Assembly (NCBI RefSeq): GCF_002177135.1
Contig: NZ_MWPH01000002.1
Location: 558,001 to 622,000, forward strand
From: Natronolimnobius baerhuensis
GTDB taxonomy: Archaea > Halobacteriota > Halobacteria > Halobacteriales > Natrialbaceae
Direction: 5' to 3'
DNA length: 64,000 nucleotides
The translations under genes were made by a program, and so were the position numbers. Positions 8,739 through 17,272 of the stretch are shown one piece after another (the first letter of the stretch is position 1; each line of letters opens with the position of its first letter). Below the pieces are notes generated by a model. It did not search any database, was not told where the DNA came from, and worked only from the letters and a program-made list of their open reading frames with translations.

Positions 8739-8804
8739 ATGAAACGAGTCCGACGCAGGCACACTGTCCGCCAGAAGCACGCACTGGCAGGTGAGGGACG
8801 ATGA
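8739..8804 (+). CDS. Short Arg-rich leader ORF overlapping the oxidoreductase start (candidate)
   Basis: A 21-codon ORF beginning MKRVRRRHTVRQKH. Its TGA overlaps the ATG of the FAD oxidoreductase in the ATGA arrangement at 8801-8804. The TATA box at 8706 is positioned for a leaderless start at this ATG. High basic content is unlike normal acidic haloarchaeal proteins, so it is more likely a translated leader than a stable protein. Confidence 0.4.
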   Translation: MKRVRRRHTVRQKHALAGEGR

Positions 8805-10036
8805 GTGACGACCAACGCGGATCGGTTGGCGGCGACGTCACCGCCGATGCAGACCCCGACCTCGCCGTCGGCGCAGACGCCTTCGTCGACCGCGGCACTG
8901 ATCTCGAGGTCGCCGTCGTCGGCGCGGGTGCCGTCGGCGCAACGGCGGCCTATGACCTCGCGCGCGAGGGGGCCGACGTGACGCTGTACGACCGCGGACA
9001 GGTCGCAAGTGGCTCGAGCGGGCGTGCAGCCGGCATCTGTTACGATGCCTTTGCTGACCCGCTGGACGCCGAGATTGCAGGCGATGCAATCGAACGCTTT
9101 CGCGCACTCTCGGGCGACGAGACGTTCCCGTTCGTCGAGTGCCCCTACATCTGGCTGGTTCGCGAAGGCGACGACGAGCGCGCAGATGCCATTCGCGAGC
9201 AGGTGAGTCGAATGCAAGACCACGGCGTCGTCGCCCTCGAGATGGACGCCGATTCCCTGGCGGATCGCTTCGACGCGCTGCGAGCGGACGACGTTGCCGT
9301 CGCTGGTATCGCTGGCGCAGCGGGCTATACCGAGCCTGCAAGCTACACCGCCTGTCTCGTCGCCGCTGCGACCGGCGCAGGCGCGACACTCGAGGCCGAG
9401 ACGCCGGTCGAGGTTCAAACCGATCCGACACGCGTCGTCCTCGAGGACGGAAGCGAGCACCCAGTCGACGCCGTCCTCGTCGCTGCCGGCGCACACAGCA
9501 AACGGCTCCTCGCGGATGCGGGGCTCCCGATTGCAATGAAGCCCTACCGCGTCCAGGCACTCGTCGCGAGCGTCGCAGGCGAACTCACGGAACCTATCTG
9601 TTACGACGCGACGGACGAGTTCTACGTTCGCCCACACCCCGACGGTCTCCTCGCAGGCGACGGCACCGAAGAAGTCGAGGCCGACCCGGATGAGTACGAC
9701 CGCGACGCGAACGACGAGTTCGCCGCGGACCTCCTCGAGCGTGTATCTCACCGGTATCCGGAGACGGAGTTCTCCCTCGAGCGCGCCTGGGCAGGCCTCT
9801 GTACGGCGACCCCTGACCGCGACCCCCTCGTGGGACATCTCGAGGATGGCGTCTACGTCGCGACCGGCTTCCAGGGACACGGGTTCATGCGCGCGCCAGC
9901 GATTGGCGAGCGAATCGCTGGAGAGATTCTCGGCGGCGATGGCATCGATGCCTTCGATCCGACGCGTTTCGACGGCGACGAAGCGTTTTCGATCAGTGAA
10001 GGGATGACGGTTGATTGGGACGAGGAGTCCTCATAG
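8801..10036 (+). CDS. FAD-dependent oxidoreductase, DAO/glycine oxidase-like
   Basis: A 411-residue flavoprotein. After a roughly 30-residue acidic extension, the dinucleotide-binding motif GAGAVGATAAYDLA sits at about 42-55. GSSGRAAG follows near 70, and the C-terminal FAD motif region holds TGFQGHGFMRAPAIGE. This layout is that of D-amino-acid/glycine/sarcosine oxidases, which oxidise a C-N bond with oxygen or another acceptor. The substrate is unknown. A downstream start inside the acidic extension is possible, but the ATGA overlap with the leader ORF favours 8801. Confidence 0.88.
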   Translation: MSDDQRGSVGGDVTADADPDLAVGADAFVDRGTDLEVAVVGAGAVGATAAYDLAREGADVTLYDRGQVASGSSGRAAGICYDAFADPLDAEIAGDAIERFRALSGDETFPFVECPYIWLVREGDDERADAIREQVSRMQDHGVVALEMDADSLADRFDALRADDVAVAGIAGAAGYTEPASYTACLVAAATGAGATLEAETPVEVQTDPTRVVLEDGSEHPVDAVLVAAGAHSKRLLADAGLPIAMKPYRVQALVASVAGELTEPICYDATDEFYVRPHPDGLLAGDGTEEVEADPDEYDRDANDEFAADLLERVSHRYPETEFSLERAWAGLCTATPDRDPLVGHLEDGVYVATGFQGHGFMRAPAIGERIAGEILGGDGIDAFDPTRFDGDEAFSISEGMTVDWDEESS

Positions 10037-10040
10037 CGGC

Positions 10041-10385
10041 CTACCGGATTTCTTCGTGGACTGACGTCCCAGAACCGGGTTTTGACTCCCACTCCCACTC
10101 GTCTTCGACGCTGAGCCGGCCATCCTCGAGCACCTCGATATCGCCGATGGAGTGGCCGGTCGCCGTTTCACCGGCCGTATTGAGTTGTACGTAGCGGATA
10201 TCCCACTGGGTGCCATCGACGGTGCCGACCAGATGGCCGTCGACAACGTCACCACCGCTGTAGCTCGCGTATATCCGGTCGCCGTCCTGTTCGAAGTGAA
10301 ATACCGTCTCTGCGCCCACCTCACCATCGCCCTCGTTCGAAACGGCTGTCAGTGTGCGGCCATCGAACGAGAAATCGTCGGTCAT
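10041..10385 (-). CDS. Small beta-rich protein often labelled N-acetylglutamate synthase (doubtful)
   Basis: A 114-residue protein starting MTDDFSFDGRTLTAVSNEGD. It is Gly/Asp-rich with repeated beta-strand signatures (TVFHFEQ, RIYASYSGG, EWEWESKPG). Databases often carry such proteins as N-acetylglutamate synthase, but there is no acetyl-CoA-binding GNAT motif here, so that name should not be trusted. It is convergent with the oxidoreductase, with only 4 bp between stops. The ATG at 10385 is preferred to a GTG three codons upstream. Confidence 0.7.
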   Translation of the reverse strand: MTDDFSFDGRTLTAVSNEGDGEVGAETVFHFEQDGDRIYASYSGGDVVDGHLVGTVDGTQWDIRYVQLNTAGETATGHSIGDIEVLEDGRLSVEDEWEWESKPGSGTSVHEEIR

Positions 10386-10612
10386 ACGGACCACTTCGAC
10401 AGTACCAGTAAGAGCTTTTGTGGTCGATTGGCTCTGTCGGAATCTTCAATGGCTGATAGAATTCGGGTGCTGAATACAGAGCATGAGTGTAGCACGACGA
10501 CTCTGTTTGTACCACTCCGAAATCGGTAAACCACCGCCCACTACAGGTGCGAATCAATCAATAGGATGCCAAAAGTTGATACCCTTCAGTTGATTGTCTG
10601 CTCTTACTGGAT

Positions 10613-10978
10613 ATGGATTTGACACAGTTATTGAAACCCCTGGCGAGGGATACTGGCGTGATAGGTGGCGGAACCGTCGGTCTTGCGTACGGTCTCACCC
10701 ATTCGGGGGTAGTAATCTTAGGACTGGCTGGCCTTGGCATCTTCTGTATGGCTCTGGGTGGTGGCACTACTGGACATGGTGGTACTTCTGGAGTAGCTCC
10801 TATGGGTAGGATCGGGCACGATGAGGGTAGTGAGGTGAGAAAGATGACCGAGCATATGGAATTCTGGCCAGGAGTATCCTCCGACATTCCAGTTCGGGCG
10901 CGTCTCCTCTTCTATGGGTTTGGACTCCTTTTCTGGAGTATCACAGTTCTTGGACTGTTTTCGTCGCGCCTACATTGA
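10613..10978 (+). CDS. Small membrane protein, Gly-rich, two hydrophobic regions
   Basis: A 121-residue protein with an N-terminal hydrophobic region (about 16-50, interrupted by Gly) and a C-terminal helix (about 98-116, LLFYGFGLLFWSITVLGLF). Between them is a GGGTTGHGG loop. No family is recognised. The gene lies in an AT-richer stretch (about 10.4-11.15 kb) whose base use differs from the flanks, which hints at recent acquisition or low expression. It starts at the ATG at 10613 after a run of A/T. Confidence 0.6.
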   Translation: MDLTQLLKPLARDTGVIGGGTVGLAYGLTHSGVVILGLAGLGIFCMALGGGTTGHGGTSGVAPMGRIGHDEGSEVRKMTEHMEFWPGVSSDIPVRARLLFYGFGLLFWSITVLGLFSSRLH

Positions 10979-11219
10979 CCCCGCGCTCGCCTTTCTCTAT
11001 TCACCGTTCAATCACGCTCTCTACTGAACGATCACTATCTTCGCAAATCGAACTACATCCTGTGCGACATTCGCGCTCTCTATTCAGCACGACTCCTAAA
11101 ACGTATCACCGACTAAGGATTTCAACAGCGCCGTTCAATTCGACCTGCGTAGCCGTTACGCGCTCGAGTTGTACCGAATAGGACTCGAGACGGATCGCTC
11201 GAGAAAAGCCGAGGGGCTA

Positions 11220-11714
11220 TCAGTCGTTGACAGTGACCTCACCGGGTTCGATACTGTCGGCGTGTTCGGTGTGGTCGTGGTCGGCAACCGCGTGCTCGTC
11301 TTCACCGTCACCGTCGGCGTCAGTCTCCTCGGCGAGGCTCTCATCTTTCGGAATTTCGATCCGAAGCGTCCCGTGCTCGGTGAGTCGTGCCGTACCCGCG
11401 TCGGGATTGACAACTGCATCGCCGGGGAGAGCAACGTCGCCATCGAGTTCCAGTCCGCGGCCCGGGAACCGCACATCGTATCGATCACGGAACTCGCGAT
11501 AGCGCTCGAGACGGATCTTGACGCTGCCGCTGAGATAACGCACCTCGATATCCTCAGGTTCGGTTCCCGGCGCATCGAAGACAACGAGATATGCGGACTC
11601 GCTCTCGAGGACATCGACCGGGAGCGACCGATTGGACTGCAGGTAGCTGTTTGTCCGTCCAACCTGTCGATAGACGTTGTTACTGATTGATCGACCGAAC
11701 TCTCTGAGCGTCAC
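11220..11714 (-). CDS. Hsp20/alpha-crystallin family small heat-shock protein
   Basis: A 164-residue chaperone-like protein. The alpha-crystallin domain covers about 30-125, with the usual strands and the short conserved GTLRIEIPK near the end in place of the classic A-x-x-x-n-GvL motif. An acidic His/Asp/Glu-rich tail follows. It should hold unfolded proteins for refolding by the thermosome or other chaperones. The start is GTG at 11714. Confidence 0.85.
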   Translation of the reverse strand: MTLREFGRSISNNVYRQVGRTNSYLQSNRSLPVDVLESESAYLVVFDAPGTEPEDIEVRYLSGSVKIRLERYREFRDRYDVRFPGRGLELDGDVALPGDAVVNPDAGTARLTEHGTLRIEIPKDESLAEETDADGDGEDEHAVADHDHTEHADSIEPGEVTVND

Positions 11715-11889
11715 CTGTATTCACCTCTCACAGCGTGTCGAGTGCACGCCGTGGACTCGATTGAAACGCGACTGGGGACAAACCGATTTGCGGGGGACAT
11801 CTCCGGATCAAGACGTACGTGAACCACGTTCTTATTGATTTTGTCGGTGAATAAATAAACGTCTGACGGTGTCTCGAACTGAGAACCGA

Positions 11890-12048
11890 TTAGAGTTCCA
11901 CCGATTCCAGACAGTCCGTCCCACCGCAGACTGGACAAGACAGCGATGAGACGTCGAACTCGTCGGGCACATCGTAGGTGTAGTGGTTCTCGAATAAATC
12001 GAGGAAACAATCATCGTCGGTACAGACGACCTCTTCCGTCGGTGGCAT
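11890..12048 (-). CDS. Small zinc-finger protein (DUF7559-like)
   Basis: A 52-residue protein starting MPPTEEVVCTDDDC, with C9 and C14 upstream and CPVCGGTDC near the C terminus, forming a zinc knuckle pair. The middle NHYTYDVPDEF and the ending are characteristic of a conserved haloarchaeal mini-protein. Function is unknown. A start ten codons upstream is possible but adds non-conserved residues. Confidence 0.8.
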   Translation of the reverse strand: MPPTEEVVCTDDDCFLDLFENHYTYDVPDEFDVSSLSCPVCGGTDCLESVEL

Positions 12049-12183
12049 ACCCTCATATAGTGCCAGCCTCCCTATCAACGTCCGGGTTGCGGCACGATAT
12101 CACTGCACTCGAGTGTCGTCGTCGAGGACCGTCCGTCGACCCGTGTAGTCACCGTTTTACCACTCGAGGCGCTATCGCAGTCT

Positions 12184-13914
12184 ATGACCGACCCCGAGAC
12201 GCTGTCCGTGACGATTGTCGACGGCTACGTCGACGAACCCGCACACTTCGGGGTGCCGCCGTACATTTCGACGTATCCCCGCTACACAGCGGGCGCGCTC
12301 GTCGACGCGGGGGTCCCCCGCGAGCAGATCACCTACCATACCATCGATGGCCTGCGCGAGGAGACCAGCCGCTGGCGCGACGTCGATGACGCCGATCTCA
12401 TGATCTATCTGGGCGGGATGACCGTCCCCGGAAAGTACGTCGGCGGCACACCGGCCGAACCCGACGAAGTCCGAAAACTCGCCTGGACCGCAAGCGGAAC
12501 GAGCCTGATGGGCGGCCCCGTCAAGTTCGGCGTCGGCGACGAAAACGCCGGCGCCACCGAAACCGAACGCCAGGATCTGGACTTCGATTTCGTCGCTAAA
12601 GGTGACGTCGAGGCTGCCGTCTACGACCTCGTCGACAGCGGTCTCGAGGGCTTTAATAACCGGATGCGAGACATCGACGACGTCTCGCGCTGGGCTCAGG
12701 ACGGCGCGTTCATCGTCGAGCAACATCCCAACCATCCGGATCATCTTATCGCCGAACTCGAGACTTCTCGCGGCTGTGCCTATCGCTGTTCGTTCTGTAC
12801 GGAGCCACTCTATGGCAATCCCGAGTTCCGGCCGCCGCCGACGGTTGTCGGCGAGGTCGATGCACTGTCGAACCACGGCGTCCGCAACTTCCGAATCGGC
12901 CGTCAGGCAGACATCCTCGCCTACGGCGGCGACGGTGAAGCGCCGAATCCCGACGCCTTGCGCCAACTCTACAGCGGCATCCGCGAAGTCGCGCCCGACC
13001 TCGAGACGCTGCATCTGGACAATATGAACCCCATCACCATCGTCAACTGGCCCGAAAAGTCTCGGGAGGGGATCCGGATCATCGCCGAACACAACACGCC
13101 CGGCGACACGGCCGCGTTCGGCCTCGAGTCGGCTGATCCGCTGGTACAGGAGGAAAACAACCTGAACGTCAGCGCCGAGGAGTGTTTCGAAGCCGTTCGA
13201 ATCGTCAACGAAGAGGGAGGGTGGCGTCCCGGCGGCGACAGAGAGACGGCACCGAATTTCGGCGACGACGCGCCGAACCGCCTGCCGAAACTGCTGCCTG
13301 GCATCAATCTCTTACACGGGCTCAAAGCCGAACGCGAGGAGACGTACGAGCACAATCGCGAATTCCTAGAGCGCGTCTACGATGAGGGCTACATGCTCCG
13401 GCGGATCAACATCCGGCAGGTGATGGCCTTCGCTGGTACCGATATGTCCGATACCGGCGCTGAAATCGCAAACGAACACAAGCAACTGTTCAAACGCTAC
13501 AAACAGGAAATCCGTGAGGAGATCGACCAGCCGATGCTCGAGCGTGTCGCCCCGCCGGGAACCGTCCTTCCCGATGTCCACCTCGAGTACCATCAGGATG
13601 GAAAGACGTTCGGTCGCCAACTCGGCACGTACCCGCTGCTTGTCGGGATTCCCGGCGAACGCGACCTCGGCCAGATAATCGACGTCGCCGTCGTCGACCA
13701 CGGTTATCGGTCGGTGACTGGTGTTCCACACCCGCTCGATCTTAACGCCGCGTCGATGGACGAACTCACCGCGATTCCGGGGATCGGCGACCGAACGGCA
13801 GGCGATCTCGTCGTTAATCGTCCCTACGACTCCATCAGTGACGCCCAGACTGCAGCGAACGCCGAACTCGATCTCTCGCGGTTTGCGACGATCTCGGTTC
13901 CCACCGTGGAGTAA
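12184..13914 (+). CDS. Radical SAM protein with C-terminal helix-hairpin-helix (COG1031-like)
   Basis: A 576-residue radical S-adenosylmethionine enzyme. The N-terminal about 190 residues resemble a B12-binding-like domain. The cluster-binding motif is C198-x3-C202-x2-C205 (SRGCAYRCSFC). A C-terminal HhH domain begins near 530 with LNAASMDELTAIPGIG, the non-specific DNA/RNA-binding hairpin of ComEA/UvrC type. The reaction is unknown for this archaeal family; radical SAM plus HhH suggests modification of a nucleic acid. A possible terminator hairpin follows at about 13920-13937. It is transcribed alone. Confidence 0.88.
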   Translation: MTDPETLSVTIVDGYVDEPAHFGVPPYISTYPRYTAGALVDAGVPREQITYHTIDGLREETSRWRDVDDADLMIYLGGMTVPGKYVGGTPAEPDEVRKLAWTASGTSLMGGPVKFGVGDENAGATETERQDLDFDFVAKGDVEAAVYDLVDSGLEGFNNRMRDIDDVSRWAQDGAFIVEQHPNHPDHLIAELETSRGCAYRCSFCTEPLYGNPEFRPPPTVVGEVDALSNHGVRNFRIGRQADILAYGGDGEAPNPDALRQLYSGIREVAPDLETLHLDNMNPITIVNWPEKSREGIRIIAEHNTPGDTAAFGLESADPLVQEENNLNVSAEECFEAVRIVNEEGGWRPGGDRETAPNFGDDAPNRLPKLLPGINLLHGLKAEREETYEHNREFLERVYDEGYMLRRINIRQVMAFAGTDMSDTGAEIANEHKQLFKRYKQEIREEIDQPMLERVAPPGTVLPDVHLEYHQDGKTFGRQLGTYPLLVGIPGERDLGQIIDVAVVDHGYRSVTGVPHPLDLNAASMDELTAIPGIGDRTAGDLVVNRPYDSISDAQTAANAELDLSRFATISVPTVE

Positions 13915-14040
13915 CGTGCTGGGACGATCCTCCCAGCTCGGCACAACCGACGCTCGAGCGGGTTCGACACCGATAATTACGACTGTTGGTCGGTAGATCT
14001 ATTATGCATGGGCCGTAGAGTCGATAATGAGGGTCTACCT

Positions 14041-14448
14041 GTGGAAATATCTGAAAAGCTCCTGTGTCTGTTCAGTAGCGAGGTATCAGCAGAGGAGGAT
14101 CGATATGTCATCGAGGTACCGCGTCAAGAAGTTGAAACCGGCGATATCGACCCGGAGGATGTCTATCGCGTTGCACTCATCTCGCGCGATGAGGATCTCG
14201 AGTCCGATGGGGAAACGGTCGCACAACCCCAGAGTGCGCCATCCGAACCACAGCCACCAGTCGATGTGAGCGAAACCCGCTATGTCGAGATCGAAGACAT
14301 CGGCAAGCAAGGCGACGGGATCGCACGCGTCGAACGGGGCTACGTTATCATCGTCCCAGGGGCCGACGTCGGCGACCGCGTCAAAATCGAAGTCACCGAA
14401 GTCAAATCGAATTTCGCAGTCGGCGAAATCATCGAAGAGACGTTCTAA
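14041..14448 (+). CDS. TRAM-domain protein
   Basis: A 135-residue protein. A conserved N-terminal segment (EISEKLLCLFSSEV) and a disordered linker lead to a C-terminal TRAM domain: ETRYVEIEDIGKQGDGIA, then GYVIIVPGADVGDRVKIEVTE. TRAM is a small beta-barrel RNA-binding domain also found in tRNA methyltransferases, and stand-alone haloarchaeal versions are thought to be RNA chaperones. The GTG at 14041 is chosen because it gives the conserved family N terminus and has GAGGG about 8 nt upstream. The ATG at 14008 is the alternative. Confidence 0.82.
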   Translation: MEISEKLLCLFSSEVSAEEDRYVIEVPRQEVETGDIDPEDVYRVALISRDEDLESDGETVAQPQSAPSEPQPPVDVSETRYVEIEDIGKQGDGIARVERGYVIIVPGADVGDRVKIEVTEVKSNFAVGEIIEETF

Positions 14449-14455
14449 AGACGAA

Positions 14456-14693
14456 CTTTTTTACCGGAGGCCTCGCGACCGGCCGCGGGCCGGTCGCTCA
14501 ACCTCCGGCAAAAAGCTTCCTCAGAAATCGAAGATTTCTGATGGGCGCAGCAAGAGCGTCGCTCTTGCGGCCGTCGATGAAAAAAGACCGAGCGCGCTAC
14601 CGGCGCGCTCGGGGTTCTCGTAAGCGCACCACGCGAACGAGAGCCAGCGAGGCACGACGTGTCTCGCGTGAAACGACGCGCACAGCGCGTCGT
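14456..14693. repeat. Tandem array of seven hairpins
   Basis: Seven consecutive inverted repeats fill the space between the TRAM gene and GGGP synthase. They are: a nested hairpin at 14456-14516 (inner 10-bp stem, GCG loop at 14475-14497, outer CCGGAGG/CCTCCGG); TCAGAAATC-GAA-GATTTCTGA at 14521-14541; GCAAGAGC-GTC-GCTCTTGC at 14550-14568; a 10-bp stem with TACCG loop at 14588-14612; a TCTCGT/ACGAGA stem at 14616-14642; a 9-bp stem with one wobble at 14647-14667; and ACGACGCGC-ACA-GCGCGTCGT at 14673-14693. Most have three-base loops. The first may end transcription; the remainder is unexplained. Confidence 0.85.
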
Positions 14694-14711
14694 ACTCTTC
14701 CTTACCGAGTC

Positions 14712-15491
14712 TTATCTATCGGGAATTGTCTCGCGGAACTGCTCCGGATCGTCGTGGAAACAGTCGCCGACGACGATTGCGTCCGCGCCAGCCTCGAGGA
14801 TTGCCTCGGCTTTTGCGGCGCTGTCGATGCCGCCGCCGTAGAACAGCGTCGTCTCCTCGAGATAGTCCGCGGCTGCCTCGACGTCTTCGGGACCGCCGTA
14901 GGTACCAGAGTATTCGATGTAAAAGACCGGAAAGCCGTAGAACGATTCGGTTGCCAGGGCAGCGCCGGCAACTTCCTCGGGTGTGTAGGTCGTTTCGACG
15001 CCTGCGCGGTCGGCCGCCGCAGACTCGAGGTGCTGGACGACGTAGCCCTCGCCGAACAGCGAGTCGGTGAGTTCAGCGACTTTTTCGATGCCTTTCGATT
15101 CGACGAGGCCGCCGACGAGCGGGACGCTCGAGGCCAGCGTCTCTGCAGGCTTGCGTCCGACTGTGGTAAAGAGATCGATGTGCTTGCCGACGAAGTGGTC
15201 CCAGTCGCCGTTGTAGACCGCCGGGACGGAGAGACCGTCGACGGCTTCCATTGTGTCCGTCGAAACGTGATCCGAACGGTAGGGTTCCTGCCAGACAGGG
15301 ATGTCGAGGGCTGAATCCTGAATCGCTTCGATTGCCTCGAGCGTGTTCTGGGCGGTTACGCCGTCAGAGCCGCCAATCATCACCAGATCGGTTCCCTCGA
15401 GCACCGAGAGGTCCGCGGGGAGCGATTTCTCGGGGTCGACTTTCGTCACGTGCGTAATCGAATCCCAATCCCACTCCCAATCGGATGTCAT
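14712..15491 (-). CDS. Phosphoglycerol geranylgeranyltransferase (GGGP synthase)
   Basis: A 259-residue TIM-barrel prenyltransferase that joins geranylgeranyl diphosphate to sn-glycerol-1-phosphate, the first ether-bond step of archaeal membrane lipids. Diagnostic segments are HVTKVDPEKSL near the start, the YIEYSGTYG motif, and the C-terminal phosphate loops GGGIDS and GADAIVVGD. It belongs to the short euryarchaeal type. The ATG at 15491 (MTSDWEW) aligns with the usual family start and has GGTG just upstream; an in-frame ATG at 15545 would add 18 residues. The geranylgeranyl reductase at 63347 acts later in the same pathway. Confidence 0.9.
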   Translation of the reverse strand: MTSDWEWDWDSITHVTKVDPEKSLPADLSVLEGTDLVMIGGSDGVTAQNTLEAIEAIQDSALDIPVWQEPYRSDHVSTDTMEAVDGLSVPAVYNGDWDHFVGKHIDLFTTVGRKPAETLASSVPLVGGLVESKGIEKVAELTDSLFGEGYVVQHLESAAADRAGVETTYTPEEVAGAALATESFYGFPVFYIEYSGTYGGPEDVEAAADYLEETTLFYGGGIDSAAKAEAILEAGADAIVVGDCFHDDPEQFRETIPDR

Positions 15492-15613
15492 ATCGACACC
15501 TTCGAATCGGGTCTTCAATTTCTTGTCGATATTGATCATACTCATCGCCTGCTACTCGAGTCCAAGCAGCGGCCTCGACCCGCAGCAAAACCTGTTTCTG
15601 AGGACAGTCGCCG

Positions 15614-16390
15614 TTAGTCGCCCTCGAGAGGCGTTCCGTCGAGTCGTTTCGCGCCTTCGGAGTCGTGGACGACGACCTCGCCAGCGTTGGGGGTGACAGG
15701 TTCGTAGCTGTCTCGAACGCCGATTGCCTCCTCGAGTTCGCGGATGGCTCGTTCTTTCAGTGTCGCTGCGAGGGCTTCGGCGTCCGCACGGGAGATGTCG
15801 CGCCCGAGGCCCTCACATTCGTGGGCGTGAACGCTTCCCGCCTCGTCGTCACCCTCGTGACCGGGAAGCGAAACGCTGTCGACGGCCTCGCCCATCGGCT
15901 GACTCGTCCCGTCGAGACCGACGCTAAAGGGATAGGTTCGACAGATCAGCGGCCGGTCGTCGTGGGCCGTACAGGCACCAGTTCCGTCGATTTCGGTATA
16001 GAACGCGCAGTCGCCACAGCCGTCAGTCTGGAGCGCCCACTCGAAGGTCTCGCCCTCGAGGCCGTCTGCACCCTCTGTGAGGCCGTAGGGCATCGGACGG
16101 GCAACGTCGCGCCACTCGCGGTCCTCGGGAGGTGGGACCAGGTTGGTTTTGCCGGAGCGCACGGCAGCGTCGACGCCGCGCTCGGCCGTCTCGAGATCGC
16201 GAATTTCGTCCGGAAACACCGTCGCGGTGTGGGCCTCGTCGCCGTGGCTGGTACAACAGTCTCCACAGCGGGTACACTCGAAGCCAATCGACTCGATTGC
16301 ATCTGCGAGATCCGCAATCGAGAGATCACGAGCAGCAGTCAGTTCCGCCTCGAGTGATTGCACGGCTAGTCCGTACGTCTCGAGGGTCAC
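15614..16390 (-). CDS. YkgJ-family cysteine-cluster protein
   Basis: A 258-residue protein with the cysteine pattern CTRCGDCC near residues 39-46, then C-x-x-C (GCGDC) and CTAHDDRPLICRTYPF. These features define the YkgJ/UPF0153 putative zinc- or iron-chelating family. Function is unknown. It is transcribed in the same direction as the methyltransferase at 16415 (24 bp away), probably as one operon. Confidence 0.85.
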   Translation of the reverse strand: MTLETYGLAVQSLEAELTAARDLSIADLADAIESIGFECTRCGDCCTSHGDEAHTATVFPDEIRDLETAERGVDAAVRSGKTNLVPPPEDREWRDVARPMPYGLTEGADGLEGETFEWALQTDGCGDCAFYTEIDGTGACTAHDDRPLICRTYPFSVGLDGTSQPMGEAVDSVSLPGHEGDDEAGSVHAHECEGLGRDISRADAEALAATLKERAIRELEEAIGVRDSYEPVTPNAGEVVVHDSEGAKRLDGTPLEGD

Positions 16391-16414
16391 AAGAGCGTTG
16401 CTCTCGCCGGCGGG

Positions 16415-17203
16415 TTACCGAACGGCGTGTAGACAGACCGCTCTCGAGGGACGATGCTCGAGTTCGTCCGCGAGATCAGGATACGCCTCGCGAAACGCCG
16501 CGGTCGGTTCGGGTTCGATGAGGTCGGACAGCGAAAAACCGGCCGAGAGCAGTGGCTCGAGGAGCGCAGACAACGGTCGCCGGAAGTACGTCCCTGGATT
16601 GTCGCTGTCGGGGCCGCCCCAGTGAATCTCGAAGCGTTCGGTCTCGTGGTACTGAGGGGCGCCCTCGCGAGCGGGGACGACATGCGGCTCGAGATCCATC
16701 TCGAGTGCCTCGGTCGTGTTGGGATACTCGCGGTCGCGCACGATCAGGAAGTCATGAAACGGATGGTGTGTCGATACCACGAGCGAGCCGCCCGGCCGGA
16801 GGACGCGGGCGAACTCCGACAGCGGCGTCTCGAGCGATGGGAGATGCGACATGACGTGCTGGCAGAGCACGACGTCCATCGCGTTGTCGTCAATCGACGA
16901 GAGTGACTCGGTGAGGTCGGCGCGACGAAAGTTGGCCTCGTCGCCGTAGCGTTCGCGGGCGACCCGGACCATCTCCGCGCTCGCGTCGACACCGAGCACG
17001 TCGCCACCGCGTTCGGCGAGTGTGGCTGCGTAGTGACCGTCGCCACAGCCAGCATCGAGGACGCGCTTTCCGTTCACATCAGGAAGGAGAGAGTCTATCG
17101 CGGGAAAGAGAATATCCTCTTTCGTCGGCCCACGGGTGATCTCCGTCCAACTCGCCGCGAGTTCGTCGTAGTGGCGTTCGATTGCGCGCAGGTCGTCGTC
17201 CAT
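16415..17203 (-). CDS. Class I SAM-dependent methyltransferase
   Basis: A 262-residue Rossmann methyltransferase. Motif I is VLDAGCGDGHYAA near 49-61, the acidic end of strand 2 is GVDAS, motif II holds VVLCQHVMSHL, and motif III contains LRPGGSLVVSTHHPF. The C-terminal EIHWGGP and YFRRPLS segments form the substrate cap, as in ubiquinone/sterol-type small-molecule methyltransferases. The substrate is unknown. It is probably co-transcribed with the YkgJ gene downstream. Confidence 0.85.
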   Translation of the reverse strand: MDDDLRAIERHYDELAASWTEITRGPTKEDILFPAIDSLLPDVNGKRVLDAGCGDGHYAATLAERGGDVLGVDASAEMVRVARERYGDEANFRRADLTESLSSIDDNAMDVVLCQHVMSHLPSLETPLSEFARVLRPGGSLVVSTHHPFHDFLIVRDREYPNTTEALEMDLEPHVVPAREGAPQYHETERFEIHWGGPDSDNPGTYFRRPLSALLEPLLSAGFSLSDLIEPEPTAAFREAYPDLADELEHRPSRAVCLHAVR

Positions 17204-17272
17204 ACGAACCTGTTATCGACAGTACAAAAGAGTGATCTGACAGTCACAAATACTGGCACTGACGCGAACTGG

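Noticed and set aside
10041-10385. N-acetylglutamate synthase label
   Set aside because: No GNAT acetyl-CoA motif is visible; the name is probably a propagated error.
14456-14693. CRISPR array as an explanation for the repeated structures
   Set aside because: The hairpins differ in sequence from each other, there are no constant repeats with spacers and no cas genes nearby.
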